A DNA stretch of 64,000 nucleotides from Anastrepha obliqua (GCF_027943255.1 NC_072897.1:21452044-21516043); one strand, 5' to 3'; shown: positions 10,967-22,766, counted from the stretch's first letter. The notes: generated by a model not told the origin, from the sequence alone. Numbers and translations: made by a program.

Positions 10967-11019
10967 ATTCGTTTGGTTTTATTCAAAAAAAAAGTTGAAG
11001 CGCACCTATTGAAAAACGC
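10967..11019 (-). repeat. Terminal fragment of a mariner like that at 61681-63284
   Basis: This stretch ends AAGTTGAAGCGCACCTATTG-AAAAACGCTT and matches both ends of the mariner at 61681-63284, including the adjacent T-rich segment and GAATAAAAC. Only one terminus is present; the rest of the element is missing. It abuts CGCTTCGCTGGG, probably Helitron end sequence. Confidence 0.65.
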
Positions 11020-11174
11020 TTCGCTGGGTGAAAGAAAAATATAAATGAAAAGTGTTCTTTGTTTTTTTCTTGTGTCATCATTTAATTCATGCTCGGCCAT
11101 TATTTTGTGACTTATTCTAATAACAATGTTTTATTTATTTTAGTGACTTACTCTAATGATTGTAAACTAACAAC

Positions 11175-13075
11175 TTATTCTAAAGCCTTCTGATACACAA
11201 AATTTTTGGTTTTATTTTCATGCGGTGTATAAATATAAAGTAACGATGGTTTCCCTACTCGAGAACATCCTACATACAGTTGCCCATGTCCAAAGCATGG
11301 ATAAGCTAGGTCAATTCCACATAATTGAAGTGTTTGACCTTGAGACTTATTGATTGTAATAGCAAAAGCAAGGCGAATGGGAAATTGAAGTCGCTTAAAA
11401 TCAAAAGGCAAATCTGTTGAAATCATTGGAATGCGCGGAATCAAAACATCTTCACTTTTAAATTTGCCTTTCAAAATTGTTGCTTCAATTACATTGTTCA
11501 TTGTCCGTTTCACTGCTATTCTTGTCCCATTGCATAGTTTCGGCTGATTGATATTTCGCAACATAATGATCACTGCGCCGACTTTCAATTGCAAACGATG
11601 TGGTGGCAAGCCAGGCAAATTAAGTGAATTCAAAAATTCAATTGCATAATTCACTACATCGTCGGGATCAGTGATTGAATCAATTGATTTATAGGTGACA
11701 ACTTCACCTGGAATTTGAGTCAAAATACTGGCATTGATTTCATTGACATCGACATTTTTGGCAGCTAATATAGCTCTCTCGCTAAGCCAATCTTGATTTC
11801 GATAGTTTTGTGCAATATTTGGGAATACATTTTGCACTAATTGTACTCTTGGTTCTGTTACGGTACAAAAATGAGTTGGAAGTGTGATCATGCCTGTATT
11901 CTTCTCAATTGGCTTTCGTCCATTTCCAATTTGCAACAAATGTTCGGAAAATTCAGCAGCTGTTGGATCATTCTGTAACTGCACAGATTAGAAGATTTAA
12001 GGCACGCTCTCAATTCATCAGCTGCTGTTGATTTGGGAATAACAGGCAAAGTTTGTCCAAAATCACCGGCCAATAGAATTAGTGCACCACCAAATATGTT
12101 TGTGTTATTTCGAAAATCTTTCAGTGTTCTATTTAAGGCTTCCAGTGATTTTTTATGAGCCATCGTACATTCATGCCATACAATAATTTTACATGTTTGT
12201 AAAACCTTTCCCATTCCAGAATTTTTAGAAATGTTGCAAGTTGGTTCTTCATTTACTTGCATATTTAATGGTAACTTTAATGCAGAATATGCAGTGCCAC
12301 CGCCGTCCAATAAAGTTGCCGCTATTCCAGATGATGCCAAAGCCAATGCAATATTATTCTGTGATCGAATGGTGGCCAAAATTAACGACAACAAAAACGT
12401 TTTTCCAGTCCCACCTGGTGCATCTAAGAAGAACATTCCTCCCCTTTCATTTGCAACATTGTCTATAATTGTGTCATATGCCTGCCTTTGTTCTGTGTTT
12501 AATTTTGGTAGGTTTGTTGTTACAAATGTGTTCAGATCATTTCGATCATATTCTTGTTCACGTCTTAATTCTGCATTGTATGCATCATGCATCGGACGAT
12601 TTGGTGCGATCATACCTAACTCACTCAGAGTTTTATTTGCAATCATCAGGCAAAAGTCTTCGATTTTAATTAATGCCTCATTATATAATTCATCTGTATA
12701 ATTCAAATTTGGATTTGCAGTAATGCGACGTACTTGATGTAGGATATCTTCTGTCATGTATTCTCGGTAAGTACTCCACAATTCTTTTGGGTTTGCTGGG
12801 AAACATGTAGCAATAATGATGGCAAATAGTGTTCTTATTTGGTGTGGAGAACTTGTTGCACATGCATCCATAAGAGTTGCATCCCACTGATTATGATTTT
12901 CAAGCAAATTCAATTCCTTGCATGCTTGCTGATAAGTACAACAAGGATGACCATTAACTCGTTTCAAACTTTCGAATGATCTTGGGCCGGGAATATCAAA
13001 TAAGAGTACATGTAAATAGAAACATTCCACTTTACTTGGATGCACAGTGTAAAGTCGTCCGATTGCATCACTCAA
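11175..13075 (-). pseudogene. Helitron helicase domain (PIF1-like, superfamily 1)
   Basis: C-terminal half of the Helitron protein, which unwinds DNA during rolling-circle transposition. Motifs: Walker A DAPGGTGKTF (12399-12420), SSGIAATLLDGGGTAYSALK downstream, an imperfect Walker B region (IIVWHECTM), LILLAGDFGQTLPVI, and near the end RLAFAITINKSQGQTL and VGCSRV. The reading shifts frame between about 11900 and 11985, where the linking sequence is also disturbed, so the gene is broken. It follows the Rep portion without a real gap. Confidence 0.85.
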
Positions 13076-13144
13076 ATGAACACCTGGATATCCATCTACA
13101 GGTATTCCTCGTTGCCTTCGTACCCAGGACCTTGATGATGCATT

Positions 13145-15552
13145 TCAAGTATAATATTTAGGAACATTTGAATAAAGCAATGTTCTTGCAAATGAATCTG
13201 TTTCACATAAGTTGAAAAATGCAGTTAGTGTTGTTGCTGGTGGTCGTTCGGCCATTTGTTGAGCAGTATTTTCAGTGAAATAAACACTTTGTTCATTTTC
13301 TAAATGGACTGACAAATGAATAACAGCTGGATGGCGATCATGAATCGGAAATGATAATATTCTCAAAACTGCTTCGTTGCTACTAATGTATCTTCCCATT
13401 TGGCAATTAGTAATTTCATTATTTCGATTTACAACTCCAAATACTGCCATGTCACTTCCTTTATTGATATATTTGCATATGTATTTGATGGATTTTACGG
13501 AGTTTCAATATTCAACATTTATATTTGCGTTAAATGTTTTCGATAATAATTTGGAATACGGAACTATCCAACGATTATCGATCTCCACATCTTGATTATT
13601 TATTTTCACAGAGACGGTTTTTCCATTATCTTCTGGGGATCTTCTACGGTACAATGGATATCTATCATTTCCAGTCATTGTTTCAGCAATTAATTGCCTT
13701 GGGTAGTTTTTTGAACATTTACCATCAACCATACATGGATAATTTTGATTTAACGTACCACACGGTCCATGAATCATGTTTTTGGTTACAGTAGTATGTA
13801 ATTCTGGATCTTCATTTATATCTGGAATTTCAGCACATATAATATGATCAATTTTATCTGTGGTTAGTTTTTGTTTTAACCAAATCAAAATATGCGCATG
13901 ATGCAAGCCTACTTTTTGCCATTCCACAGAATACATGAAACATTCTACATCTCCGTAAACTTTATGTTTTACAATGAAATCCATTAGAGACTGTAGCTTT
14001 CGTCTAAACACTCTTGCAGTAATGTCATGCCTATCAGTAGCTGATTGCCCAGTATATAAATGATTCTTAATATCATCCCATTTCGGATTGTATGTGAAAG
14101 TTATGAATAAGTCGGGTCCACCATAATTTCTGACATAACACATTGCATCTTGGGCGTATTCATGCATGTACCTTGGACTGCCTGTACACGATGAAGGCAA
14201 TATTACCATTTGACCAATGTTATTAACGTTGGTATCGTTGTTAATTGCAGGTCGTAAATGTATGTATTCGTCACAGCGTAATTTTCTTTGCTTGAATCTA
14301 ATGTAATTCAATCGTTCTGTTTCTATTTTCGCATACATGTCAACAATATACCGATGAAATAATTTACGAAATTTTAAAATGCGATTCTCTTGATTTTCTC
14401 TTATCATGATTCTGTATGCATAATAATTCATTGCGCTTACAGTTTTATTTGTTTCTTGACCATTTGCTGGATTTATTTGTTTTATATCAATCGAATAACC
14501 ATCTTCACCACAACAGAACATAAGAGGATATTGTAATGCATCATATTTTCGATGCGTTTCATTAACACGTTGCAGTGTATCATTTCATCTTTGCAAAACA
14601 ATATCTCTTGGTTGAAATTCTTCTCCAGATATAACAATTGCAACCTCGTTGCTTGAAGTTGGTTGATTGTATCTTCCACGATGTTCGCGGGCAGGCGATT
14701 TATTTGCATCAATTTTAATTTTATGATTATCAGATGACAATCTTTCGATTGTTGTTTTAAAACTTTGCACCAAAACATTGTGTGTGTGTAATAAATCTTG
14801 TAACTCTCTCATAATGACTCTGTTTATATTTCTGGAAAATGCACACCGTGCTTCAAGTTCATCATCGTTGTCATTAATGAAATAAATTTGCAAAAATTTT
14901 GACTCTTGATCGGGTACTGGTAGTAATGAACCTATTAAGTGATATGCTTGCCCTTGAATCTGAAGAAAGCCATAATTAGTGTCCATAAAATCTAATGATT
15001 CATTAGATGTGTCAGCGAATGTTGTTGAACGTTGAAGTTTATGTATTACCTTGAACGTTGGCATGAAGTTATTGGTTATAATTTTTCCAGCACCAAAAGA
15101 TGTCATTTGAAAACATGAATTATGTGTGGAAATTTTTTCAAGAAAATGTTTGGAATCGGGTGATGTTCCCGATAAAAATGTAGCTAATGGTTCGGGCGGA
15201 TATTGTATGTCTGGTAAACGAACTTTTCCTGCAGCGCAACACATGGCTGGTGTTTCAGATTTGAATTTCAATGCTTGACAAAATCTGCAAATTTTATCCA
15301 TACTTCCAATGACAACGTATAGTATTTGTGAGATGAATAATCAAGTTGTGGATTATATTGAAATGCTGCACCATTCAAATTTACAGAATTGATATTTATT
15401 GGCCGATTTTGAGAACGTGACCTAGTACGATCTCTTTGTTGACTTAATCTATCAGCATGATTTTCCTCACTTTCATTTTGTCTGTGATTTTGCACATTTC
15501 TATTGTGACGTGTATTACGTCCGATGTTAGCATGTCTTCTACCTCTTGGCAT
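13145..15552 (-). pseudogene. Helitron Rep portion (N-terminus, HUH nuclease)
   Basis: N-terminal half of the same gene, in four overlapping frames. It starts at the ATG at 15552 (MPRGRRHANIGR, a usual Helitron start, Arg/Asn-rich), continues with a Cys-containing segment (KICRFCQALKF...MCCAAGKVRLP) and then the Helitron-like N domain with GGPDLFITFTYNPKW and the HUH signature GLHHAHILIWL (13880-13910). The catalytic Tyr region should lie downstream. Breaks occur near 15290, 14550 and 13500, so the nuclease cannot be produced. Confidence 0.82.
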
Positions 15553-16692
15553 TTCTTTTACCGAATCAAAGTGGTCTTCTTTATGTTACTCTGAGCTCTT
15601 GATTCCTACTTTTCTTGTTTTTAAACTGGAATTCAAATTAACATACTGTTAGCGCTACCTTTTAAAAATATAATTGAACTGTGAGCACGCGTTGAAATGA
15701 AAATTACGCAGAACAGAAATGGGAAATAATCAGGAAAAATAATATATATTTTTGAAATTTTTCTTGAAAATATCTACGGAAAGTGTGAAAACAATCTCTT
15801 TTCTTAAATATCTTAAGTAAAAACTTCTAAAATATTAATTATTTTTGCCGATTTCTGTTGTGTGTATTTTTCACACCATTTATTCACTGTTTCACTTGTT
15901 ATCAATCATTTGCAAAATAAATATATATATTTTATATTGAAAATATCGTTGGAAAATGTGAAAACAATCTTAAATATCGTAAATATTTCTGACGCACTTT
16001 TTTTATCTCTTTGGTTGATGCCTGGAAACTGCTTCACTTGAACACTTTACCAAATAAAACACTTTCTTGTTAGTTTTAACACTTACTTTCACTATGCACT
16101 ATTACTGATAACCTTTGGTAATCTTCTAAGAAAACGGCCTTGCTTAAGTATTATACTTTTTTAGCGACGACCTGTTCAGGTTCGTTGAGCTAATGGTTTT
16201 GCTTCGGTTATCCCGAAGTGTGGGTGTAAAGAAGAAGTATTTAAGCAAAGTGTTAAGTTAGTCACAGCAGCATTGTGTTACGATTAATTATTGCAGGCGG
16301 TCAGCTACAGCTGTGCCTGCTAATTTGTATGTTTCTATTCTATGCGAATGCAGGCGTGCAGCCACTGCTGTATGAATATATGTATGTATGTTTGCATTCC
16401 ATTGAAATGTATGTAATGGAATGAAAATTTAGGCATAAATATTGCTGCGTTAACTTGTACATAAGTGAGTAAAATGTACGCTCCATGCAACCGTTTACAA
16501 TAACAACCACACGCGTAAAAAGAACGCTACCTCGTGTATACTGTGTGTTGACGAAGAAGTAAAGGAGATTTTAACCAAACATATTTACAAACCTTCTCCA
16601 CATGTGTCTCTTCAATGTGGCAAAGTTTGGTTAAAATCGGTTGAGCCATTCTCCGTAAAGTTCATCACAACACGAAAAACGGCTGAATTTTT

Positions 16693-16748
16693 ATATATAT
16701 AGATAGATATATAGATATATATATATATATATACATATATGTATCTAT
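16693..16748. repeat. AT/GATA microsatellite
   Basis: TATATATAGATAGATATATAG followed by a (TA)n run, at the proposed 5' edge of the Helitron. It blurs the exact terminus (16703 or 16707). Confidence 0.8.
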
Positions 16749-16759
16749 ACTATCTAACA

Positions 16760-17850
16760 TTAATCACATAAAAATAGGTACCAAGTAACGAATCAAAGAG
16801 AATTAAGATCTACTGTAGAAAGTATAATTTATTACATTTTTAAAATGCAGGTAAAAGCAAAATATTTTTTACGTATTTTTCGGGCGATAAATTTTAAACT
16901 ACTTCAAAACTCGTCAACTATTTGAACAATGTCAAAGTTTTTCTTCACTACTTACTGAATCCACAATAAATCTATCAATACAAAATTTGTTCATTCGAGT
17001 AGTGATATATTAGTATTTTAGTTCACTTATAAAGATGTTTTATTTTCAATTGAATTAGTAAGATTGGCATGACTACGTTTTTCAAATAGCCTTTTAGTCA
17101 AATATAATAAATTAGAAAAAATTTTTGTAGGCCAATGCTTAAAGATGTCAACGATTATAATCTGTTTTGGTATTTGATTCTTTGGTGGATTGATTTATTT
17201 TTAAATAAATATATACCTTTTCATCTTCAATAACGCACATGATCCGCAATGTGTTAATACCGTAGCCACTAACACCCATATATTCACCAAGGAATTTAAT
17301 TTTTATTACTTTGCAACTTTGTACACAAATACTCACACTCTTCACTTCACCAATGTTTGATGTTCCACCATTAACACCCAACAACACTGTGTTGCACTTT
17401 AGGAACTGCATCTTTATGTCACAATTACTGCAAAATCTACAACAAATCTTCAACATAAGTGTTGCAGTTTTAGGAGCAAAAAAAAACATAAAGCAATTTC
17501 ATCTTATGTATACAGAACTTTCTTCCCCTTGTTTACTTTGTAAGAAAAAACCAACATGGAATAATTTCTATATTTCTTTAATAAAGCGCGTAAGTTAGCT
17601 CTAATTACTACGTACAATACAAATTCGTTTAAAGTAATTTTATTCTAATAACAGTTGTACGAAGAATGCACGAATCGTGTGCATTACATATTACAAAGTA
17701 AGCAAGAACCAACATAGATTAATTTCTATAATATTTCTACAATAGTGTTGTAGTAACTGAATGTTCAAATTTCGCATCTTTTCGCTGATTATCACAAACG
17801 CAGAATGTGTTCTAATTAAATTATTTATTTAAAAATATCTGGAAAAGTTG
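16760..17850. other. Unassigned sequence with a diverged internal duplication
   Basis: A minus-strand open frame of 113 codons (17148-17489) has no motif I recognise and unremarkable composition; I do not call it a gene. Two related blocks occur near 17535-17580 and 17692-17742 (shared: TTTACTTTG/TTACAAAGTAAG, ACCAACAT, AATTTCTATA). Confidence 0.4.
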
Positions 17851-17856
17851 GCAATA

Positions 17857-18535
17857 CTGCTGTTTCCGTGGCGCCGCAATTTAATGGCGGATTCTTATAG
17901 AACTCGACAAAAGAAAACGAAATGAAGGAGTAAAATTTTTAGATATCTCGCTTAATTTTCGAGATATTAAATAAAAAAAAAATAATATAATAATAATAAT
18001 AATTTTTTCTTCAGTTTCGATAGAATTCGGCGAGATAAGAAAAAATATAGGAGTAAAATTTTTCGATATCCCGCGCTTCAAAAAAATAACCCTCATCAGT
18101 CCTACTCCGGCTACGCAATCCACAGTATTTTTGCGTAGAACTTTTTTTCGCGTGGGCGGCCTTCGGCCGCGCTTCAAAAAAATTAGCCTCATCAGTCGAC
18201 TCCGGCTACGCAATCCACCGTATTTTTGCGTGGAACTCCTTTTCGCGTGGGCGGCCTTCGGCCGCGCTTCAAAAAAATAACCCCCATAAGCCCAACTCCG
18301 GCTACGCAATCCACAGTATTTTTGCGTAGAACTTTTTTTCGCGTGGGCGGCCTTCGGCCGTGCTTCAAAAAAATTACCCTCATCAGTCCGACTCCGGCTA
18401 CGCAATCCACCGTATTTTTATTCAATATCTCGAAAACTAAGCGAGATATCAAAAAAATTTGCTCCTTCATTTCGTTTTCTTTTGTCGAGTTCTATAAGAA
18501 TCCGCCATAAGATTGCGGCGCCACGGAAACAGCAG
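17857..18535. mobile_element. Foldback element with 95-bp tandem repeats
   Basis: Long inverted repeats (about 110 bp) form the ends: 17857-17970 begins CTGCTGTTTCCGTGGCGCCG and 18420-18535 is its inverse with few changes. Between them is a tandem array of a 95-bp unit (anchors GGCTACGCAATCCAC at about 18109, 18204, 18299, 18396), GC-richer than the surroundings and containing GGCGGCCTTCGGCCG. Because 95 is not a multiple of 3, each copy is read in a different frame, so long antisense frames here are by-products of the array. A target duplication is not clear (AATA/AATC). No transposase is encoded. Confidence 0.8.
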
Positions 18536-18606
18536 AATCCCCGAAAAGTTCAATATCATGAGATTGAAAGCGTATTCTCGGCGTGGGTTTTATAGATCGA
18601 GTTTAC

Positions 18607-18720
18607 TTACCACTCATCAGCTTTGCACTCGCCCATTTCGTGCCCAAAACCTTCACATGTTTCACAGTATTTTCGTGGCTCTGCTGTTTCTTCTCCCTCT
18701 TTAGGAACTTTGCAATACAA
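18607..18720 (-). CDS. Candidate host exon: CLIP-170/CLIP-190-like C-terminal zinc knuckle
   Basis: Reading the minus strand from 18720 gives VPKEGEETAEPRKYCETCE and then GFGHEMGECKADEW with a TAA at 18607-18609. The spacing C-x2-C-x4-H-x4-C with YCE-CE-FGH matches the C-terminal CCHC knuckle of CLIP-170-family microtubule plus-end proteins, which normally ends in an acidic tail closed by an aromatic residue. A GTAAGT donor overlaps the stop (18605-18610 on the opposite strand), so either this is the end of the protein or the exon is spliced to another. The upstream acceptor is unclear; a stop lies just before 18720. It could be a real terminal exon, a pseudogene piece or, less likely, chance. 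Confidence 0.45.
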   Translation of the reverse strand: MYCKVPKEGEETAEPRKYCETCEGFGHEMGECKADEW

Positions 18721-18724
18721 TTAT

Positions 18725-20040
18725 TTCGCGCGTTTTTTCCAACAAAACTCGAGTCGAAAGTTTTCACGAGAAAAGATGCGGCAAACAAGACTAGTTACGT
18801 TTGACAGAAAGAAAATGTTGCTGGGGATGTTTGAAAAACAGAGTTGTATACTTACGAATACTCAGATCATAATGCTTCGCTCAGACTAAGATAACTACTT
18901 GAGGGCGGCGCTCGTTTATTTGCCAAATATTTTTTTTTATTGTTGGTGTTGAAATTGCACCATTGATAATTTTGCTAAACTGTTAATTACGCGTGTTCTT
19001 TGCACATTATGTTCATAAAATCACTTAGAAATTAGCATCGATTACGCTCATGTAAATACCTACATACATATACGTATATAATTTCTTAAGGGCTTAATCC
19101 TTTTACAGATTTTTTTACGCACTTTTCATTTAGCCTTTATTCACCGCAAAACCGAAATACCAGCAAATTATTATAACACTTTTGGAATGAATATAACGCT
19201 CGATCTGAAATTTTTCATAGATTTTTTTTTAGCGCGACAGTTTTTTCCTTGGGCAGAGGAACGTCAAGTCCGAACACTACGAAGTTTTTTTTCACGAATT
19301 CACTCTATTTCATGATTTTTTGTCTTGTCGAGAACACAAAAAAAAAGGACCCGACCCGCCGTCTACACGTGTCAAAAGGAAATGGGCCGAAGTCAGCCAA
19401 TAAGGAAATTAGGCTTTAAGAAACAAAAACAAAAATACCCTACAGGAATGATATAAATGGGTTCCACATTCCAGGGATAGTTTGCGTAAAGTAACGCAAT
19501 TAGTTTTTCTAACATCATGCACTTATGTATGCAAATGCTACACAAAATTATATTTATATATACATATAATTTTTTTGCTTATCATTTTGTTCTTATTATA
19601 GACAAAATAAAATAAGAATAAAAGGAAAAAATATACCACGTTCACCACGGCAGGACACCTTGTACTTGGTTACGATCCACACATAGCCAAGACACGATTA
19701 GTATGTACCCACCCTCTCGCGGTGAACATATTAAAATCACATTAATTTGCGATTGTATCCAATTAGGTACATTTTTATTTTTTTTGGGTGGCAGGGTATC
19801 TCATAGGGCTATCAAAATTCCTCATAGCCAAAAAATATATATATTATTTTATTTTTGTCTTCTCCTTCGCTGTGATCAGCACTGCACTGACCAGCCAATG
19901 CACCACTACCAATACAATCCACAAAAGCTAATTAAGCAACTATTTATAAAGCCGTGTACACACTACACATTTTCAGTTAAAAAATAAAAATTAAATTCAA
20001 AATCCCTTTGTTTGTAAAAACCAAAACAAAGGACTGAGTC
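18725..20040. other. Unassigned sequence
   Basis: No supported gene. The segment around 19640-20040 could be LTR-like or regulatory DNA, but I see no partner copy in the window. Open frames are short and featureless. Confidence 0.4.
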
Positions 20041-20041
20041 T

Positions 20042-20170
20042 AGAGCGGAAACTAGGCCTTTCCGCCTAAACAAGCAGAGCGGAAACAAGGCCTTTCCGCC
20101 TAAACAAGCAGAGCCGAAACAAGGTCTTTCCGCCTCAATGAAAATAGGGGATTAGAGACGAGGCCTCTCC
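20042..20170. repeat. 34-bp tandem repeat, three to four copies
   Basis: Units start at 20042, 20076 and 20110 (AGAGCGGAAAC-AGGCCTTTCC), with a degenerate fourth near 20154. Each unit has a small inverted GGAAA...TTTCC pair and so could form a hairpin. Non-coding. Confidence 0.8.
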
Positions 20171-20179
20171 GACCCCAGC

Positions 20180-20930
20180 TGCAGCATGACCGGTGGCGTG
20201 GGCGTGGATCGGAAACCATGCCTTTTCGATAATGCGCCAAAATTAAAGAACGGGTGACAATACACTGGCGACTAGGCCACGCCAGGTATCACGGCCCTAA
20301 TATGATTTGTCCGTAACGTATCACAAATTTTAATATAATAAATTTTAATCCTTTTTTGTGTGCAATAAGTATCCACGTATGTATATAATGTTTATCGTTA
20401 CAGCATTTTTCAGACGTCACCAGCAGCCTCAGATGTCTCACCACAACATACCGAACGTTAGCTGACACCTCCGTCCTAGCGCAATGATTGCTTATCGCAA
20501 GGAGGCCGGCATGTTTAGGCTACACCCTAATATCTTATAAATGTTTAGCCACCCTAATGATTACTGCGCCTACCGTTCCGACTGTTGCTAACCACCGTTT
20601 CCAGTCGCTGCAACGTGAAGGCCGTTAACCCTGGCATTTCCCCGCCGAACAGTTGAAACGTTTACCGTGTTAAACGCTGTTCGGCGAGGTTACTTTCGCC
20701 TCAATTTTTATTTTCACTCTCACTGCGATTTCTTAAATCCTACCATCAGGACGTGTCAGCCGACTCAGGTAACTATCCGCAAATAGCATTTGTTATATTA
20801 ATACAATACGTAGGTAACGTATTTCTGTATATGTACAATTTGTATACGCTTTAAAGCCATATATACTGAAAATAAATGATAATAACTGAAAACTGACACG
20901 CCTTTGTACTTTTTTATATTCCTCTAAAAA
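20180..20930. other. Non-coding stretch with one clear hairpin
   Basis: Holds an inverted pair CGCCGAACAG (20643-20652) and CTGTTCGGCG (20677-20686) with a 24-base loop that is itself partly complementary (AAACGTTTA / TTAAACG). Base composition is more GC-rich than the neighbours. It could be part of an LTR or a non-coding RNA gene; nothing settles this. Confidence 0.45.
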
Positions 20931-20934
20931 TATA

Positions 20935-21286
20935 TCTTTGGAGGGACCGTGGAGGCCCCACATTTCTAAACCGCTCATTGCGTCGCACTCCGATGATAAC
21001 AATAGGATGCCCTGTAATTGCCGGTATCGAATACACAGAAAGGAATATAGTCACAAAAATTCTACACCAAGAAATAGCAAACAAATTACAACTATTGGAA
21101 AACGAGGTACCATTTTATAAATACTCAACACAAAAAAGTGTTCGAACAATCCCATTTATAATATCAGGCAATGGTATATTACACAAAACATTTATACCCA
21201 ACCTGAAATATTTAGAGTTGCGTGGGGTTGATAATAATGATAAAATATTACGGCTTTTAGTTCATGCTTCAGTATGTTATTTCTAG
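20935..21286 (+). pseudogene. C-terminal fragment of a non-LTR-type reverse transcriptase protein
   Basis: The open frame from 20978 contains ENIV-type TERNIVTKILHQEIANKLQ and then SVRTIPFIISGNGILHKTF. These two segments recall the conserved region after the RT domain in many insect non-LTR elements, where they are normally separated by about 80 residues; that piece is deleted here. Family uncertain. The preceding GGAGGGACCGTGGAGGCCCC is G-rich and may belong to the same element. Confidence 0.4.
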
Positions 21287-21561
21287 AGCATGTGATGAGC
21301 AAATTCTGTAGGTGAACTTGGACTTCACCTATCTCGCGCTCTTCAAGTTCACCCTATTAGGTTAAGTTATATAAATTTCTTATTGCTTAAATTTTAAACA
21401 GATTACAATAAAATTGGAAATAAAAAAAAGGCCAGGCGCACTACGAGTATATGCTCATATTTGAAGTGAAACTTCTTAATTTATGGATTAAATTTAAATA
21501 TTGAAATGAGGATTGAAATGACTTTTTATACAAATACACACAATAATAGTGGATAATAATA

Positions 21562-22300
21562 TTATTCATTTATTTTTGAAATTTCTACATTAGTCGGTGC
21601 TTCAATAGCCTGTACATTTTGTATTGATGGTGCAATAGCAGCAGTGGATACAATCGGTTTGTGGTAATTGAAATATATGTATATAAATCCATATATGTAT
21701 ATATGGATATATATGTATGTTCTTGACTCGATTGTGTTGATATAGCGAAACAATACGGCATCTATCGTTGTTCCTGATTTTGTTGTTGAAATATAGCGGT
21801 CATTACTCATTTGTAAATTCAGTTGATGTTCTAAAAATTCTATTAAATTCATGGAAGTGTCCGATGCAAAATTTACATTGAAATCTCCAGTTAATAATGT
21901 ATGAGAGGTTTCAGATCGTCGCGTTGAGGAAGAAGTTTACCACCATCCCGAGTGTGTCTTAATAACAAACCATGTAAAAATGCGAATATGTCGTTGATAT
22001 GTGAATTCGGAGTTATGTAGACACCCACAATTACTATGTTTTGTCCATTTATCGCACGGAACACAGAAATATCAAATCAATAACGAATATCACCGACATC
22101 TTCTGCTATAGCTGCATTTGATGTTGACTGTACAGCGCTAAATCGTAAGTGTGGTGTGAGGACATTCAAGGTATCATTTTTGTTGTGGTAGATAGCGACT
22201 TCTCCGGTTCGAACATTACTTCTTTTACACTGGATGATGCAGTTAAAATTCGGTAAACTGATTTCCTCGTGTTCACGCAACCACATTGCATTTTTCTATA
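21562..22300 (-). pseudogene. Helentron endonuclease domain (EEP type), decayed
   Basis: Downstream of the helicase, minus-strand segments read CNIIQCKRSNVRTGEVAIY-like sequence, NISVFRAINGQNIVIVGVYI near 22025-22085 and, towards the C-terminus, DRYISTTKSGTTIDAVLFRY (about 21745-21805), a usual ending for the Helentron endonuclease. A TATATG microsatellite has expanded inside the coding region (about 21675-21720). Several stops are present. Confidence 0.6.
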
Positions 22301-22445
22301 ATTGGATTCAATACGTCAGTAGCATGAGCACGTAGACTTTGACAATTAAAAGAGTATATCGACAATCCTTCTCTTTGTTGTATAATTGAATCATTTGTTG
22401 ATCAAGAGTTTCCAAACAATTCATCGACAGTCTTCGAAATTCTGC

Positions 22446-22766
22446 TTACAATGATGTCATTGTTATTGATGGTCTCCGGCCATGGTAGAATCTCAAATCA
22501 TCATTGCGTGTAATTATAAACAATCCATCAATGGAAGTAATACGTGACAGTGCGACATACACTAACGATTGAGACTGCTTTTTATCGTATTCATAGACTC
22601 TCTCAGAATATGTACCGCCCTGAGATTTGTGTATGGTACTGGCACATGCACAAACTACAGGAAAATGCGTACGTTTTGCATTTATAGTTTTATTGTGATT
22701 TAATGGCATTGTAGCTGATCGTCTAGCTATCGGTACTGCTGTTTTACTAATATTGTTAGCTATCAT
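22446..22766 (-). pseudogene. Helentron helicase, C-terminal motifs
   Basis: An open 106-codon frame containing RTHFPVVCACASTIHKSQGG (helicase motif with the THKSQG core) and LVYVALSRITSIDGLFIITR (motif VI region). These are typical of the end of the Helitron/Helentron helicase. The frame is truncated upstream at an artificial ATG. It differs clearly from the Helitron at 11175-15552. Confidence 0.75.

Larger units (their letters stand above)
11030..16703 (-). mobile_element. Helitron (Rep-helicase), defective but nearly complete
   Basis: A rolling-circle transposon on the minus strand. Its 5' end is placed at 16703 because the minus strand there begins TCTATATATATAAAAATTCA, a form typical of insect Helitrons, followed by a T. 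The leader (15560-16700) contains a pair of diverged repeats (near 15770 and 15955). A Rep-helicase gene of about 1.4 kilocodons occupies 11175-15552 in several frames. The 3' terminus (CTRR after a hairpin) was not identified; the sequence left of 11030 is chimeric with a mariner end, so the 3' end may be lost. Confidence 0.75.

Noticed and set aside
17148..17489. 113-codon minus-strand open frame
   Set aside because: No recognisable domain, no splice or TE context; not distinguishable from chance.
17881..18470. Long antisense open frames rich in Arg/Ser (RSRS...EARPKAAHAK repeats)
   Set aside because: They arise from the 95-bp tandem array, whose length rotates the frame; no independent coding evidence.
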